NCBI RefSeq assembly: GCF_019704555.1
Contig: NZ_AP024745.1
Coordinates: forward strand, 3,108,501 to 3,172,500
Origin: Actinoplanes sp. L3-i22
Lineage (GTDB): Bacteria > Actinomycetota > Actinomycetes > Mycobacteriales > Micromonosporaceae
DNA: 64,000 nt
Direction: 5' to 3'
Numbering within the stretch: position 1 is the first letter of the stretch; every line of letters begins with the position of its first letter. The position numbers and the translations under genes were made by a program. Under the pieces are notes generated by a model. That model searched no databases. It was not told where the DNA came from and saw only the letters and a list, made by a program, of their open reading frames with translations. Positions 16,663-25,744 of this stretch are shown piece after piece.

Positions 16663-17799
16663 ATGGACTTCCACTGGTTTCTTCCCACCAACGGCGACAG
16701 CCGGGACATCGTCGGCGGCGGTCACGGCACCCCGGTCGGGTCGGCCGGCGGGGTGCGGCCGCTGACCATCGGCTACCTCGGGCAGATCGCGCGCAGCGCC
16801 GAGCAGCTCGGCTTCGTCGGCGCGCTCACCCCGACCGGTGCCTGGTGCGAGGACGCGTGGCTGACCACCGCGATGCTGACCGAGGTCACCGAGCGGCTGA
16901 AGTTCCTGGTCGCGTTCCGGCCGGGGCTGATCTCGCCGACCCTGGCCGCGCAGATGTCGTCGACGTTCCAGCGGCTGTCCGGCGGGCGGCTGCTGCTCAA
17001 CGTGGTGACCGGCGGGGAGTCCAGCGAGCAGCGGCAGTTCGGCGATTTCCTCGACAAGGACTCGCGCTACGCGCGGACCGCCGAATTTCTCACGGTGGTC
17101 CGTGGGTTGCTGCGGGGAGAGACGATTTCGTACGACGGGGAGCACGTCCACGTCGAGAACGCTCGCCTGTCACGCGTGCCGGAGATCCAGCCCACCGTGT
17201 ACTTCGGCGGCTCCTCGAAAGCGGCCGGCCCGGTCGCCGCCGAGCACGCCGACGTCTACCTGACCTGGGGCGAGCCGCCCGCGCAGGTCGCCGAGAAGCT
17301 GGCCTGGATCCGGTCGCTGAAGCCGGACATGAGGTTCGGCATCCGCCTGCACGTGATCACCCGGGACACCGCCGACGCGGCCTGGGCGGAGGCGGCCCGC
17401 CTGCTGCAGAACGTCTCCGAGAAGGACATCGCCGGCGTCCAGGCCGGGCTGCGGACGAGCGAGTCGGAGGGCCAGCGCCGGATGATCGAGCTGCACGGCG
17501 GGAACCGCGACGGCCTGGTCGTGTCGCCGAACCTGTGGGCCGGCGTGGGCCTGGTCCGCGGCGGCGCCGGGACCGCCCTGGTCGGCAGCCACACCGAGGT
17601 CGCGGACCGGCTCGAGGAGTACGCGGCGCTCGGCATCTCGGAGTTCATCCTGTCCGGTTATCCGCACCTGGAGGAGGCGTACTGGTTCGGCGAGGGCGTC
17701 CTGCCGGAGCTGCGGCGCCGCGGCCGCTGGCAGCACCCGGCCGGCGAGAAGAACACGACACCGGCCGCCATCCCGTTCGCCGGCGTCCCGTCCCGGTGA
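16663..17799 (+). CDS. ssuD: FMNH2-dependent alkanesulfonate monooxygenase
   Basis: A 378-residue luciferase-like monooxygenase closely matching SsuD: it starts with FHWFLPTNGDSR, has GFVGALTPTGAWCEDAW, FLVAFRPGLISPT, the GGRLLLNVVTGG phosphate-binding loop and the conserved C-terminal SGYPHLEEAYWFGEGVLP. SsuD cleaves alkanesulfonates to an aldehyde and sulfite, using reduced FMN from a separate reductase. No SsuE reductase or SsuABC transporter is nearby. The divergent sulfite oxidase would remove the sulfite formed. Confidence 0.94.
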   Translation: MDFHWFLPTNGDSRDIVGGGHGTPVGSAGGVRPLTIGYLGQIARSAEQLGFVGALTPTGAWCEDAWLTTAMLTEVTERLKFLVAFRPGLISPTLAAQMSSTFQRLSGGRLLLNVVTGGESSEQRQFGDFLDKDSRYARTAEFLTVVRGLLRGETISYDGEHVHVENARLSRVPEIQPTVYFGGSSKAAGPVAAEHADVYLTWGEPPAQVAEKLAWIRSLKPDMRFGIRLHVITRDTADAAWAEAARLLQNVSEKDIAGVQAGLRTSESEGQRRMIELHGGNRDGLVVSPNLWAGVGLVRGGAGTALVGSHTEVADRLEEYAALGISEFILSGYPHLEEAYWFGEGVLPELRRRGRWQHPAGEKNTTPAAIPFAGVPSR

Positions 17800-17830
17800 G
17801 GTCGGGGGCGGCGCTGAGCCGCCCCCGACC
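17800..17830. terminator. Bidirectional terminator, ssuD / MMPL transporter
   Basis: Perfect 13-bp stem GGTCGGGGGCGGC with complement and loop GCTGA, between two converging genes. Confidence 0.8.
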
Positions 17831-17835
17831 ACCGC

Positions 17836-19872
17836 TCACTTCTTGTCGGCGTGCTCCGGCAGCTTCGCCCGGTCGACCTCGTCCCAGTCGGCGCGGACCG
17901 CCGGCGTCGGGCCGCCGACCTGGTCCGGGGCCTGCGGGCGGCCCGGCCACCAGAAGCGGTCGCCGAGGATCGTGGCCAGGGCCGGGACCAGCACCGTCCG
18001 GACGAGCAGCGTGTCCAGCAGGACGCCGATCATCACGATCACGCCGATCTGGGTCAGGGTGATCACCGGCAGGACCCCGAGCACCGCGAACACCGCCGCC
18101 AGCAGGATGCCCGCGCTGGTGATCACCGCCCCGGTGACCGCCACCGCGTGGATCATGCCGGCCCGGGTGCCGCGCTTGCCGGCCTCCTCCCGCGCCCGGG
18201 TGACCAGGAAGATGTTGTAGTCCACCCCGAGCGCGACCAGGAACAGGAACGAGAAGAGCGGCACCTGGTTGTCCAGCGCATGGCCGAACAGGAACGACCC
18301 GGCCCCGAGCGCCGCCCCGTAGCTGATGATCACCGTGACGATCAGCAGCAGCGGCGCGACCAGCGCGCGGAGCAGCAGGATCAGCACGAGCAGCACCACC
18401 AGCAGGATCACCGGAGCGATGACGATCAGGTCGTGCCGGGTCGCGTTCCGGGTGTCCAGGCTGGTCGCCACGCTGCCGCCGACGAGCGCCTCGCCGTCGA
18501 GCGACGAGCGCAGCGCCCGGATCGCGTCGAACGCCTGCGTGGTGTCCGGCGCCGCGTTCAGGATCACCTGGATGCTGGCCTGGGAGGTGGTCTGCTCGGC
18601 GAGCCGGGCCTGCGCCACCCCGGGCGTCGCGGTGATCGTCGCGAGCACCGCCTGGGCCCGGTCCGGGCTGGTCAGCACGACGGTCGGGCTGGCCGCGCCG
18701 GCCGGGAAGTACTTCGACAGCGTCTCCAGGCCGGCCACCGACTCGGACTCGACCCGGAACTGCTCGGTCTGCGACAGCCCGAGCCGGGTGCCGAGGCCGC
18801 CGGCGGAGAGCACCCCGAGGATGATCACCGAGGCCACGGTCACCACGATCGGCCGGCGGGCGACCCCGTGCGCGACCCGCGCCCACAGTCCCTTCTCCGC
18901 CTCGACGCCGCCGGTGCCGACCCGCGGCACGAACGGCCAGAACAGCCCGCGCCCGCAGGCCACCAGCGCGGCCGGGAGCACCAGCAGCGCGAAGAGCGCG
19001 GCGACCGCGATGCCGGCCGCGGCCGTGACGCCCAGCGACACGTTGCTCTGCAGGCTGGCCAGCAGCAGCGTGAGCAGGCTCAGGATGACCGTGCCGGCGC
19101 TCGCCGCGATGGCCGGCCCGGCCCCGCGCAGTGCCTTGGCCATCGCCTCGAACCGGTTCTCGTGGTGGTGCAGCTCCTCCCGGTAGCGGGAGATCAGCAG
19201 CAGCGCGTAGTCGGTGCCCGCGCCGAACACCAGCACGGTCACGATGCCGGTGGTGGAGCCGCTCACCGGCAGGCTGGTGTGCTGGGAGATCAGTGCGATC
19301 ACCCCGGTGGAGACCCGGTCGGCGAGCCCGACCACGATCAGCGGGACCAGCCAGAGCAGCGGGCTGCGGTAGGTGACCAGCAGCAGCAGCGCGACCACCA
19401 CCACGGTGACCAGCAGCAGCCGGGTGTTCGCCCCGGTGAAGCTGTCGGCCAGGTCGGCGCTGAACCCGGCCCCGCCGGTGACCTGCGCGGTCACGTCGGC
19501 GGGCAGCCCGGCCCGGGCCTTGGCGCGCAGGTCGGCGACCTGCTTGATGGTCTCCTCGGACGAGACGCCGGCCGGCAGCGGCACCGAGATGATCGCGGCC
19601 TTCCGGTCCGCGCTGAGGATCGGCAGGCCCAGTGGCGTGACCGTGGCCAGGTCGGCGTCGGTCAGCGCCTGGCCGCCCTTCGCGACCACGATCAGGGCCG
19701 CGCTCGTCCGGCCGGAGGGCAGCTCCTTCTGCAGTTGAGCCACCCGGGTGGACTCGGCGGACGACGGCAGCGAGGCGTTCGGGTCGTTGGTGACCTTGGC
19801 CGACCCGGAGAGGCCGATCACCAGACCGCCGAGCACCAGGGCCAGGAGCAGTGATGCCCATGCCCGTCTCAT
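17836..19872 (-). CDS. MMPL-family (RND) transporter
   Basis: A 678-residue membrane protein with two MMPL halves: an N-terminal anchor, a large extracellular loop, a bundle of six segments including the G-x-x-x-D motif (FGAGTDYALLLISRYREEL), a second loop and a second bundle (ALGVDYNIFLVTRAREEAG). MMPL proteins export lipids or drugs using the proton gradient. The ATG at 19872 has GGAGG five bases upstream; the longer frame to 19938 runs through the operator and is rejected. It is divergent from a MarR gene over a perfect operator, which suggests inducible drug or lipid export. Confidence 0.92.
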   Translation of the reverse strand: MRRAWASLLLALVLGGLVIGLSGSAKVTNDPNASLPSSAESTRVAQLQKELPSGRTSAALIVVAKGGQALTDADLATVTPLGLPILSADRKAAIISVPLPAGVSSEETIKQVADLRAKARAGLPADVTAQVTGGAGFSADLADSFTGANTRLLLVTVVVVALLLLVTYRSPLLWLVPLIVVGLADRVSTGVIALISQHTSLPVSGSTTGIVTVLVFGAGTDYALLLISRYREELHHHENRFEAMAKALRGAGPAIAASAGTVILSLLTLLLASLQSNVSLGVTAAAGIAVAALFALLVLPAALVACGRGLFWPFVPRVGTGGVEAEKGLWARVAHGVARRPIVVTVASVIILGVLSAGGLGTRLGLSQTEQFRVESESVAGLETLSKYFPAGAASPTVVLTSPDRAQAVLATITATPGVAQARLAEQTTSQASIQVILNAAPDTTQAFDAIRALRSSLDGEALVGGSVATSLDTRNATRHDLIVIAPVILLVVLLVLILLLRALVAPLLLIVTVIISYGAALGAGSFLFGHALDNQVPLFSFLFLVALGVDYNIFLVTRAREEAGKRGTRAGMIHAVAVTGAVITSAGILLAAVFAVLGVLPVITLTQIGVIVMIGVLLDTLLVRTVLVPALATILGDRFWWPGRPQAPDQVGGPTPAVRADWDEVDRAKLPEHADKK

Positions 19873-19887
19873 GAAGCCTCCAAAACA

Positions 19888-19912
19888 AAGAATCTCGACA
19901 ATCGAGATTCTT
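19888..19912. promoter_or_regulatory. MarR operator, 11-bp arms
   Basis: Perfect inverted repeat: left arm AAGAATCTCGA, spacer CAA, right arm TCGAGATTCTT. It lies 15 bases upstream of the MMPL start and 34 bases before the MarR start, placing both under one site. Confidence 0.8.
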
Positions 19913-19946
19913 ACCCAACCGGACGGGATCTGCAACACTTACCCTC

Positions 19947-20444
19947 GTGGAGGAAACGGATGCCCCCGTAGGGGAAACGATGGAACGGCGGCGCCTGCGC
20001 TCCCGGCTCGTCGACCTGCTCAACGCGTACGCCAGCGAGGCCAACCACATCGGGCACGCCTTCGCCGGTCGCAACCACCTGCACGGCCCCGACCTGCACG
20101 CACTGCTCGCGGTGATGCACGCCGAGCGGGCCGGTGTGCCGCTGACCCCGGGCCGGCTCGGCGAGACGATGGGGCTCTCCTCCGGCGCCACCACCGCGAT
20201 GATCGACCGGCTCGAACGCGACGGGCACCTGCGCCGGACGCGGGAGAGCACCGATCGGCGGGTCGTGCACCTGCGCTACGGCGAGTCCGGGATGGCGCTG
20301 GCGCAGGCCTTCTTCACCCCGCTGGCGCCGCGCACCGACCTGGTGATGGCCGGGTTCGACGTGGCCGAGCTGCAGGTCGTCGAGCGGTTCGTGCAGGGCA
20401 TGGTCGAGACGCTGCTGAACTACCGCGACGAGCTCCGCGGATAA
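19947..20444 (+). CDS. MarR-family regulator of the MMPL transporter
   Basis: A 165-residue MarR protein with winged helix-turn-helix (LTPGRLGETMGLSSGATTAMIDRLERDGHL and the wing RRTRESTDRRVVHL). The start is uncertain: GTG at 19947 or ATG at 19980, the latter with AGGGGAAA just before it; similarity begins near the latter. The divergent MMPL transporter and the palindrome between them define the likely regulon: repression released by the transporter's substrate. Confidence 0.9.
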   Translation: MEETDAPVGETMERRRLRSRLVDLLNAYASEANHIGHAFAGRNHLHGPDLHALLAVMHAERAGVPLTPGRLGETMGLSSGATTAMIDRLERDGHLRRTRESTDRRVVHLRYGESGMALAQAFFTPLAPRTDLVMAGFDVAELQVVERFVQGMVETLLNYRDELRG

Positions 20445-20507
20445 CGCAACTGGGCCGCAACGTGCGGTTCGCCCAGCTCGGCCACCGCGCCGCCGATCTA
20501 CCAACTC

Positions 20508-21362
20508 GTGCGAACCGAGCCCCTGCTGTCCCAGGCCGACGACCTCCTCGCCCGTGGTCGTGCGCAGAACGCCGCCAACCTGCTGGCGCCGATCGTCGGG
20601 CGCCAGCCCGAGAACGTCGACGCCTGGCACCGGATGGCCCGGGCCCACCTGGCGATGGGCGACCTGGAGGCCGGCCTGCGCGCCGCCCGGGCCGCGTGGC
20701 ACTTCGACCCGCACGGGCCGGAGACGCTCTTCTGGCTCAGCACCGCGGCGACCGAGCTCGGCCGGCACCGCGAGGCGATCGAGGCCGCGCTGTCCGCCTG
20801 CCGCGAGGACCCGGGCAACCCGCGCCTGCACCACCGGCTCGCCGACGCCCAGCTGGCGGCCGGCCGGGTGGGGGACGCCCTGGACGGCCTGAAGATCGCG
20901 ATCGAGCTGGCCGGCTACGACGCGAACCTGCACGTCACCTACGGCCGGGCGCTGTTCGCGGCGGGTCGCCCGCTGAGCGCCCGCGAGTCGATCGGGCGGG
21001 CGCTGGCCCTGGAGCCCGGCCACACCGGCGCGCACCGGACCCTGGCCCTGTTCGAGATCGCGATGGAGTCCGTGGTCGACGCGCCGTCGCTGGCCCAGGC
21101 CGCCGACGAGTTCGCCCAGTCGCTGCGGGTCGGTCCCAAGGGTCGCGTCGACGAGCGGGCGATCCTCGCCCGGGACGCCATCGGTTACGCCGCCCGGGTC
21201 AGTCTGACCTGGTGCCTGATCGCCCTGCTGGTCCTCGGTGTGCTGAGCGCGACCTCGCTGGTCGCCGTCCCGGCCGGCCTCTACCTGGTGCTGCTCTGCC
21301 TCGGCGCCCTCGCCGCCTGCGGCGCGGTGGTCTTCCGGTCCGCTCTCCGCCGCCGGCTTTAG
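20508..21362 (+). CDS. TPR-repeat protein with C-terminal membrane segments
   Basis: A 284-residue protein. Residues 1-190 form about five tetratricopeptide repeats (for example LAPIVGRQPENVDAWHRMARAHLAMGD and the matching AALSACREDPGNPRLHHRLADAQLAAGR). Residues about 225-280 hold two membrane segments, so the repeats face the cytoplasm or the exterior from a membrane anchor. TPR domains mediate protein contacts; the partner is unknown. GTG start, 63 bases after the MarR gene on the same strand. Confidence 0.8.
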   Translation: MRTEPLLSQADDLLARGRAQNAANLLAPIVGRQPENVDAWHRMARAHLAMGDLEAGLRAARAAWHFDPHGPETLFWLSTAATELGRHREAIEAALSACREDPGNPRLHHRLADAQLAAGRVGDALDGLKIAIELAGYDANLHVTYGRALFAAGRPLSARESIGRALALEPGHTGAHRTLALFEIAMESVVDAPSLAQAADEFAQSLRVGPKGRVDERAILARDAIGYAARVSLTWCLIALLVLGVLSATSLVAVPAGLYLVLLCLGALAACGAVVFRSALRRRL

Positions 21363-21399
21363 AGCATTCAAGACAATTTGCCGTACGGCGTCAGCCCGG

Positions 21400-21810
21400 T
21401 CACCCAGCCGCGAGCTGCCGCAGGATGCGCCCGAGGGTGGCCCGATCGGTCTCGTCCAGCGCGGCGAACAGCCGCTCGCTGGCGGCGGCCCGGGCCGCCC
21501 TGATCTCGCTGCCGGTGGTCCGCCCCTGCTCGGTGAGCGCGACCAGCGTCGCGCGGCGGTCGTCCGGGTCGGGCCGGCGCACGACCAGCCCCCGCTCCTG
21601 AAGATCGTCGACCACCTCGGTCGCCGAGCGCGGGGCGATCCGCAGCCGCTCGGCGAGCGCGCTGAGCCGCATCTCGCCGTCGGACATCAGCCGGCTCAGC
21701 GCCCGGCCCTGCGACGGCGCGATGCCCCAGGGCTCCATCTCCCGCTTGGCGTGCTCCCGCATCCGCCGGCTGACCGCCCAGAACGCCTCGTGCAACGACT
21801 CTTCCTCCAC
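21400..21810 (-). CDS. MarR-family transcriptional regulator
   Basis: A 136-residue MarR protein with HTH (MRLSALAERLRIAPRSATEVVDDLQERGLV) and wing (RRPDPDDRRATLVALTEQG). It is divergent from an ABC exporter gene across 80 bases that contain a TGAGGT/ACCTCA palindrome. The pair resembles MarR-controlled multidrug ABC exporters; repression of the exporter is inferred. Confidence 0.92.
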   Translation of the reverse strand: MEEESLHEAFWAVSRRMREHAKREMEPWGIAPSQGRALSRLMSDGEMRLSALAERLRIAPRSATEVVDDLQERGLVVRRPDPDDRRATLVALTEQGRTTGSEIRAARAAASERLFAALDETDRATLGRILRQLAAG

Positions 21811-21849
21811 GGGAACAAGCTATCAGGGATTACCGTTGTTCCCTCATGT

Positions 21850-21862
21850 TGAGGTAACCTCA
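21850..21862. promoter_or_regulatory. Probable MarR operator
   Basis: TGAGGTAACCTCA, 6-bp arms around a single A, centred in the divergent MarR/ABC exporter intergenic region, 28 bases before the exporter start. Confidence 0.6.
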
Positions 21863-21890
21863 GCTTGTTCACGACGTACAGAGGAAGGCT

Positions 21891-23708
21891 TTGCTCTTGG
21901 CCGAGAAACCAGGCCGGGGCGCGGGACGCACCGTGACCCCCGCGGAGAAGGCGCAAGCCAAATCCGTCTCACTGCGCCGCATCGGCGCGTTGTTCAACGG
22001 TCACCGCAAGCAGCTCACGCTGGTGGTGGCGATCATCGTGGTGGCGTCCGTGCTCGGCATGGCGTCGCCGTTCCTGCTCCGCGAGATCATCGACGTGGCC
22101 CTGCCGCAGAGCGACCTGCGCCTGCTGTCCTGGCTGGTGGCCGGCATGATCGTGGTCGCCGCGATCACGTCCGTGCTCGGCGTGCTGCAGACCTGGATCT
22201 CGACCACCGTCGGCCAGCGGGTCATGCATCGGCTGCGCGTCGACGTCTTCAGCCACCTGCAGCGGCAGTCGGTCGGCTTCTTCACCCGCACCCGCACCGG
22301 CGAGGTGCAGTCCCGGATCACCAACGACATCGGCGGCATGCAGTCCGTGGTCACCTCGACCGCGACCAGCATCGCGGCCAACCTGACCACTGTGGTCGCC
22401 ACCATCGTCGCGATGGTCGCGCTGACCTGGCAGCTCACCCTGATCTCGCTGCTCGTGCTGCCGCCGGCGATCCTGCTCACCCGCCGCGTCGCCCGGATGC
22501 GGCAGAAGATCACCGCCGCCCGCCAGCGCGAGCTGGCCGAGCTCAACGTGATCATCGAGGAGGGCCTGTCGATCAACGGCATCCAGCTCTCCAAGACGAT
22601 GGGCGCCGGCGACGCGCAGATCACCCGGTTCACCGGCTCGTCCGGCCGGCTGATCGACCTGGAGCTGCGCTCCGAGCTGGCCGGTCGCTGGCGGATGGCC
22701 GCCATGAACATCATCTTCGCGGTCATCCCGGCGACCATCTACCTGGCCGCGGGCCTGCCGTTCGCGGCCGGCGCGATGAGCATCGGCACCCTGGTCGCGT
22801 TCACCGCGCTGCAGGGGAACCTGTTCCGCCCGCTGATGAGCCTGCTCGACGTGAGCGTGACGATGACCAGCTCGCTGGCGCTGTTCGCGCGGATCTTCGA
22901 ATACCTGGACCTGCCGGTCGAGATCGCCTCCCCGGCGAACCCGGTGCGCCTTGAAGATGTCCGCGGCCACCTGCGATTCGAGGATGTGACCTTTGCGTAC
23001 GACGGTCGCTCGCCGGCTGCGCTCTCCGGGGTGACCCTGGACGTTCCCGCCGGCAGTTCGCTCGCCCTGGTGGGGGAGACCGGATCGGGGAAGAGCACGA
23101 CCGCCGCACTGATCGCGCGCCTGCACGACCCGACCTCGGGCCGGGTCACCATCGACGGCGTCTCGCTCCGCGACCTTGATCTTTCCGATTTGTCGGACAT
23201 AGTGGGCGTGGTGAGCCAGGAGACCTACCTGCTGCACACCACGATCCGGGAGAACCTGCGCTACGCGAAGCCGTCCGCGACCGACGCGGAGATCGAGGCG
23301 GCCTGCCGGGCCGCGCAGATCCACACGCTGGTCAGCGGCCTGCCGGAGGGGTACGACACGATGGTCGGCTCGCGCGGCCACCGGTTCTCCGGCGGCGAGA
23401 AGCAGCGCATCGCGATCGCCCGCACGCTGCTGCGGGACCCGCGGATCCTGGTCCTCGACGAGGCGACCAGCGCCCTGGACAACGAGACCGAGCGGGCCGT
23501 GCAGCGCGCGTTCGACGAGCTGTCCCGTGGCCGGACCACGGTGACCATCGCGCACCGCCTGTCCACGGTCCGGGACGCCGACCAGATCGTCGTCCTCGAC
23601 CACGGCCGGATTTTGGAGTCCGGTGACCACGACACGCTGATCGGGGCCGGCGGGCGGTATGCGGTGCTCGCCCGCGCCGGGCAGCCGTCCACCGTTGACG
23701 CTTCGTGA
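21891..23708 (+). CDS. ABC exporter, fused membrane and ATPase domains
   Basis: A 605-residue half-transporter: six membrane segments (about residues 40-320) and a nucleotide-binding domain (about 355-590) with Walker A GETGSGKST, signature FSGGEKQRIAIART, Walker B ILVLDEATSALD and H-loop IAHRLST. It works as a dimer in the multidrug or lipid export class. The start is TTG at 21891 or 21897; GAGGAAGG lies at 21881-21888 and fits both, and no ATG is available in frame before the first membrane segment. Regulation by the divergent MarR protein is likely. Confidence 0.93.
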   Translation: MLLAEKPGRGAGRTVTPAEKAQAKSVSLRRIGALFNGHRKQLTLVVAIIVVASVLGMASPFLLREIIDVALPQSDLRLLSWLVAGMIVVAAITSVLGVLQTWISTTVGQRVMHRLRVDVFSHLQRQSVGFFTRTRTGEVQSRITNDIGGMQSVVTSTATSIAANLTTVVATIVAMVALTWQLTLISLLVLPPAILLTRRVARMRQKITAARQRELAELNVIIEEGLSINGIQLSKTMGAGDAQITRFTGSSGRLIDLELRSELAGRWRMAAMNIIFAVIPATIYLAAGLPFAAGAMSIGTLVAFTALQGNLFRPLMSLLDVSVTMTSSLALFARIFEYLDLPVEIASPANPVRLEDVRGHLRFEDVTFAYDGRSPAALSGVTLDVPAGSSLALVGETGSGKSTTAALIARLHDPTSGRVTIDGVSLRDLDLSDLSDIVGVVSQETYLLHTTIRENLRYAKPSATDAEIEAACRAAQIHTLVSGLPEGYDTMVGSRGHRFSGGEKQRIAIARTLLRDPRILVLDEATSALDNETERAVQRAFDELSRGRTTVTIAHRLSTVRDADQIVVLDHGRILESGDHDTLIGAGGRYAVLARAGQPSTVDAS

Positions 23709-23818
23709 CCCTTGTCGTGCCTGACCGCTCGCCTGGCCGACGTCACCAGCCGCGCGCTTGGTCGCGTACCAAATCCGGTTTTGCGGTTTTGTTCGGTATG
23801 GGCCGCCGATCGGGCTGA

Positions 23819-24571
23819 TCAATTGCGGGCGACGACCGCCCACACGCGATGTGGCACGGCGAGGTCGCCGGGTGGGATCAGCGCGGTCAGCTCGGCCGAG
23901 AAGCGCTCGACCGCCGGGGGTGGCAGGCTCGCCGCGACGCCGGCGCTGGCGCGGATCCGGCCCACCCAGGACTCCCGGGTGTACGGCACGTCGACGTCGA
24001 ACGAGAACGTCTCCACCCCGCTGAAACCGGCCGTGCGCAGGTCGGTGAGCCAGCGCGGGTACAGGCCGGTGCCGCCGGACAGCGCCCAGCCCGGGTTGTG
24101 CGCCCGGATCAGCCGCTCGGTGACCTCGACCAGGTTGCCCGGCAGCGGCAGCCAGTCGAAGTGCGCGATCACGATCCGGCCGCCCGGGCGGAGCAGCCGG
24201 CGCGCCTCGGCGGCGGCCTCGTCCCCGCGGAACCAGTGCCAGCACTGACCGGCCGTGACCACGTCGAACGAGGCGTCCGGCAGGCCGGTCTCCTCGGCGG
24301 CGCCGGTGACGTAGGTGATGCTCAGACCGGCCTCGCGAGTCAACCGGCGGGCCTGCTCCAGGAGTGGCTCGGCCGGATCAAGACCGGTCACGTCGGCGCC
24401 GCGGGTCGCGAAGAGGCGGGCCAGGCTGCCGGTTCCGGTGCCGAGGTCCAGCACGCGCTGCCCGGCTTCGCCGATCCGGTACGGGGTCAGCCGCTCCAGC
24501 AGCGCCGCCGGGAATCCGGCCCGGTGCCGGGCGTAGTCGGCAGCCGTCCGCCCGAAATCCACCGCGCTCAT
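23819..24571 (-). CDS. Class I SAM-dependent methyltransferase
   Basis: A 250-residue methyltransferase of the UbiE/Methyltransf_11 type. Motif I is VLDLGTGTGSLARLFA, then GLDPAEPLLEQAR, SFDVVTAGQCWHWF, and LRPGGRIVIAHFDWLPLPGN. The Q-C/A-W-H-W-F signature is typical of small-molecule methyltransferases resembling trans-aconitate and related enzymes; the substrate is unknown. The ATG overlaps the stop of the upstream citrate synthase gene (ATGA), so the two are translationally coupled. This suggests a carboxylic acid product of the citrate synthase branch as a possible substrate, as inference only. Confidence 0.88.
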   Translation of the reverse strand: MSAVDFGRTAADYARHRAGFPAALLERLTPYRIGEAGQRVLDLGTGTGSLARLFATRGADVTGLDPAEPLLEQARRLTREAGLSITYVTGAAEETGLPDASFDVVTAGQCWHWFRGDEAAAEARRLLRPGGRIVIAHFDWLPLPGNLVEVTERLIRAHNPGWALSGGTGLYPRWLTDLRTAGFSGVETFSFDVDVPYTRESWVGRIRASAGVAASLPPPAVERFSAELTALIPPGDLAVPHRVWAVVARN

Positions 24572-25677
24572 GCGTTGCGCTCCACCGCGGACGCCCAGCC
24601 CGGCAGGTCCGCGGCCTCGCGCGAACCCGGCCCCACATAGTCCGCCGACGGGCGGATGAGCTTGCCGAGGCGCTTCTGCTCCAGGATGTGCGCGCTCCAT
24701 CCGGCCGTCCGCGCGCACGTGAACAGCGAGCTGAACAGCTCGGCCGGCACGCCCGCGAAGTCCAGCACCACCGCCGCCCAGAACTCGACGTTCGTCTCCA
24801 GCACCCGGTCCGGCTTGCGCTCACGCAACTCGGCCAGCGCCGCCAGCTCCAACTCGCGGGCCACCTCGAAGCGCGGCGCGCCCAGCTCGAACGCCGCCTC
24901 GCGCAGGATCCGGGCCCGCGGGTCCTCGGCTCGGTAGACGGCGTGACCGAAACCCATCAGCCGGCGGCCGCCGTCCAGGACGCTCCGCACGTAGGCCCGC
25001 GCGTCCCCGGACCGCTCCACCGCCTCGATCATGCCGAGCACCCGGGCCGGCGCGCCGCCGTGCAGCGGCCCGGACAGCGCCGCGATCGCCGCCGACACGC
25101 AGGCCGGGACGTCCGCACCGGTGCTCGCGACGACCCGGGCGGTGAACGTGGACGCGTTCATGCCGTGCTCGGCGGCACACACCCAGTACCGGTCGAGGGC
25201 CGCCACGTGCCGCGGATCCGGCTCGCCCTGCCAGCGGATCATGAACTGCTCGGTGGCGTTGCGTCCCGCGTCGACCAGGCGCTGCGGGACGACGGCGGCC
25301 TGCGGTCCGCGGGCGGCTTGCGCCACGAACGAGAGGACCATCACCGACGTACGGGCGAGATCGTCCCGTGCCCGCACGTCGTCGACGTCGATGAGCTGGC
25401 GCAGCCCCCAGTGCGGCGCGAGCATCGACACCGCGGCCTGCGCGTCGACCCGGACGTCGCCGGAGCGCACCGGGATCGGGAACGGCTCGGCGGGCGGTAG
25501 CGCGCGATGGAAGTCCCCGTCGGCGAGCAGCCCCCACACGTCGCCGAAGGAGACGTGGCCGGCCAGCGAGCGGAGGTCGACCCCGCGGTACCGGAGCGAC
25601 CCGCCGTCACGGTCGGGTTCAGCGATCTCGGTGTCGAACGCGACGACACCGGCAAGTCCTGGGTTGACAGTCAACAT
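24568..25677 (-). CDS. Citrate synthase, CitA-like
   Basis: A 369-residue citrate/2-methylcitrate synthase-type protein. The first two catalytic positions are kept: His206 in LSGPLHGG and His245 in GFGHAVYRAEDPRA. At the position of the usual catalytic Asp (N-V-D-F) it has Glu298 in TNVEFW, which I recall as a feature of CitA-type second citrate synthases in actinobacteria, but this should be checked. The C-terminus CARTAGWSAHILEQKRLGKLIRPSA is canonical. Start ATG at 25677, from where similarity begins. Divergent from a second, HTH-fused citrate synthase. Confidence 0.9.
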   Translation of the reverse strand: MLTVNPGLAGVVAFDTEIAEPDRDGGSLRYRGVDLRSLAGHVSFGDVWGLLADGDFHRALPPAEPFPIPVRSGDVRVDAQAAVSMLAPHWGLRQLIDVDDVRARDDLARTSVMVLSFVAQAARGPQAAVVPQRLVDAGRNATEQFMIRWQGEPDPRHVAALDRYWVCAAEHGMNASTFTARVVASTGADVPACVSAAIAALSGPLHGGAPARVLGMIEAVERSGDARAYVRSVLDGGRRLMGFGHAVYRAEDPRARILREAAFELGAPRFEVARELELAALAELRERKPDRVLETNVEFWAAVVLDFAGVPAELFSSLFTCARTAGWSAHILEQKRLGKLIRPSADYVGPGSREAADLPGWASAVERNA

Positions 25678-25732
25678 GACCTCACGATTCGTCTTGACGT
25701 CTGGCCGGTCAATGTTGATCCGGTCAACATGA
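25663..25732. promoter_or_regulatory. TTGAC/GTCAA repeat cluster in the citrate synthase divergent promoter
   Basis: GTTGACAGTCAAC (25663-25675) is a perfect 6-bp inverted repeat next to the ATG of the first citrate synthase. GTCAACATGA occurs twice, at 25670-25679 and 25723-25732, and TCAATGTTGA lies at 25709-25718. The half-site GTCAA/TTGAC thus recurs across the whole 67-base divergent promoter, suggesting cooperative binding of one regulator. Confidence 0.55.
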
Positions 25733-25744
25733 GAGGATCCGCAC

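Noticed and set aside
19873-19938. Upstream extension of the MMPL gene
   Set aside because: It would translate the MarR operator; the ATG at 19872 has GGAGG at proper distance.
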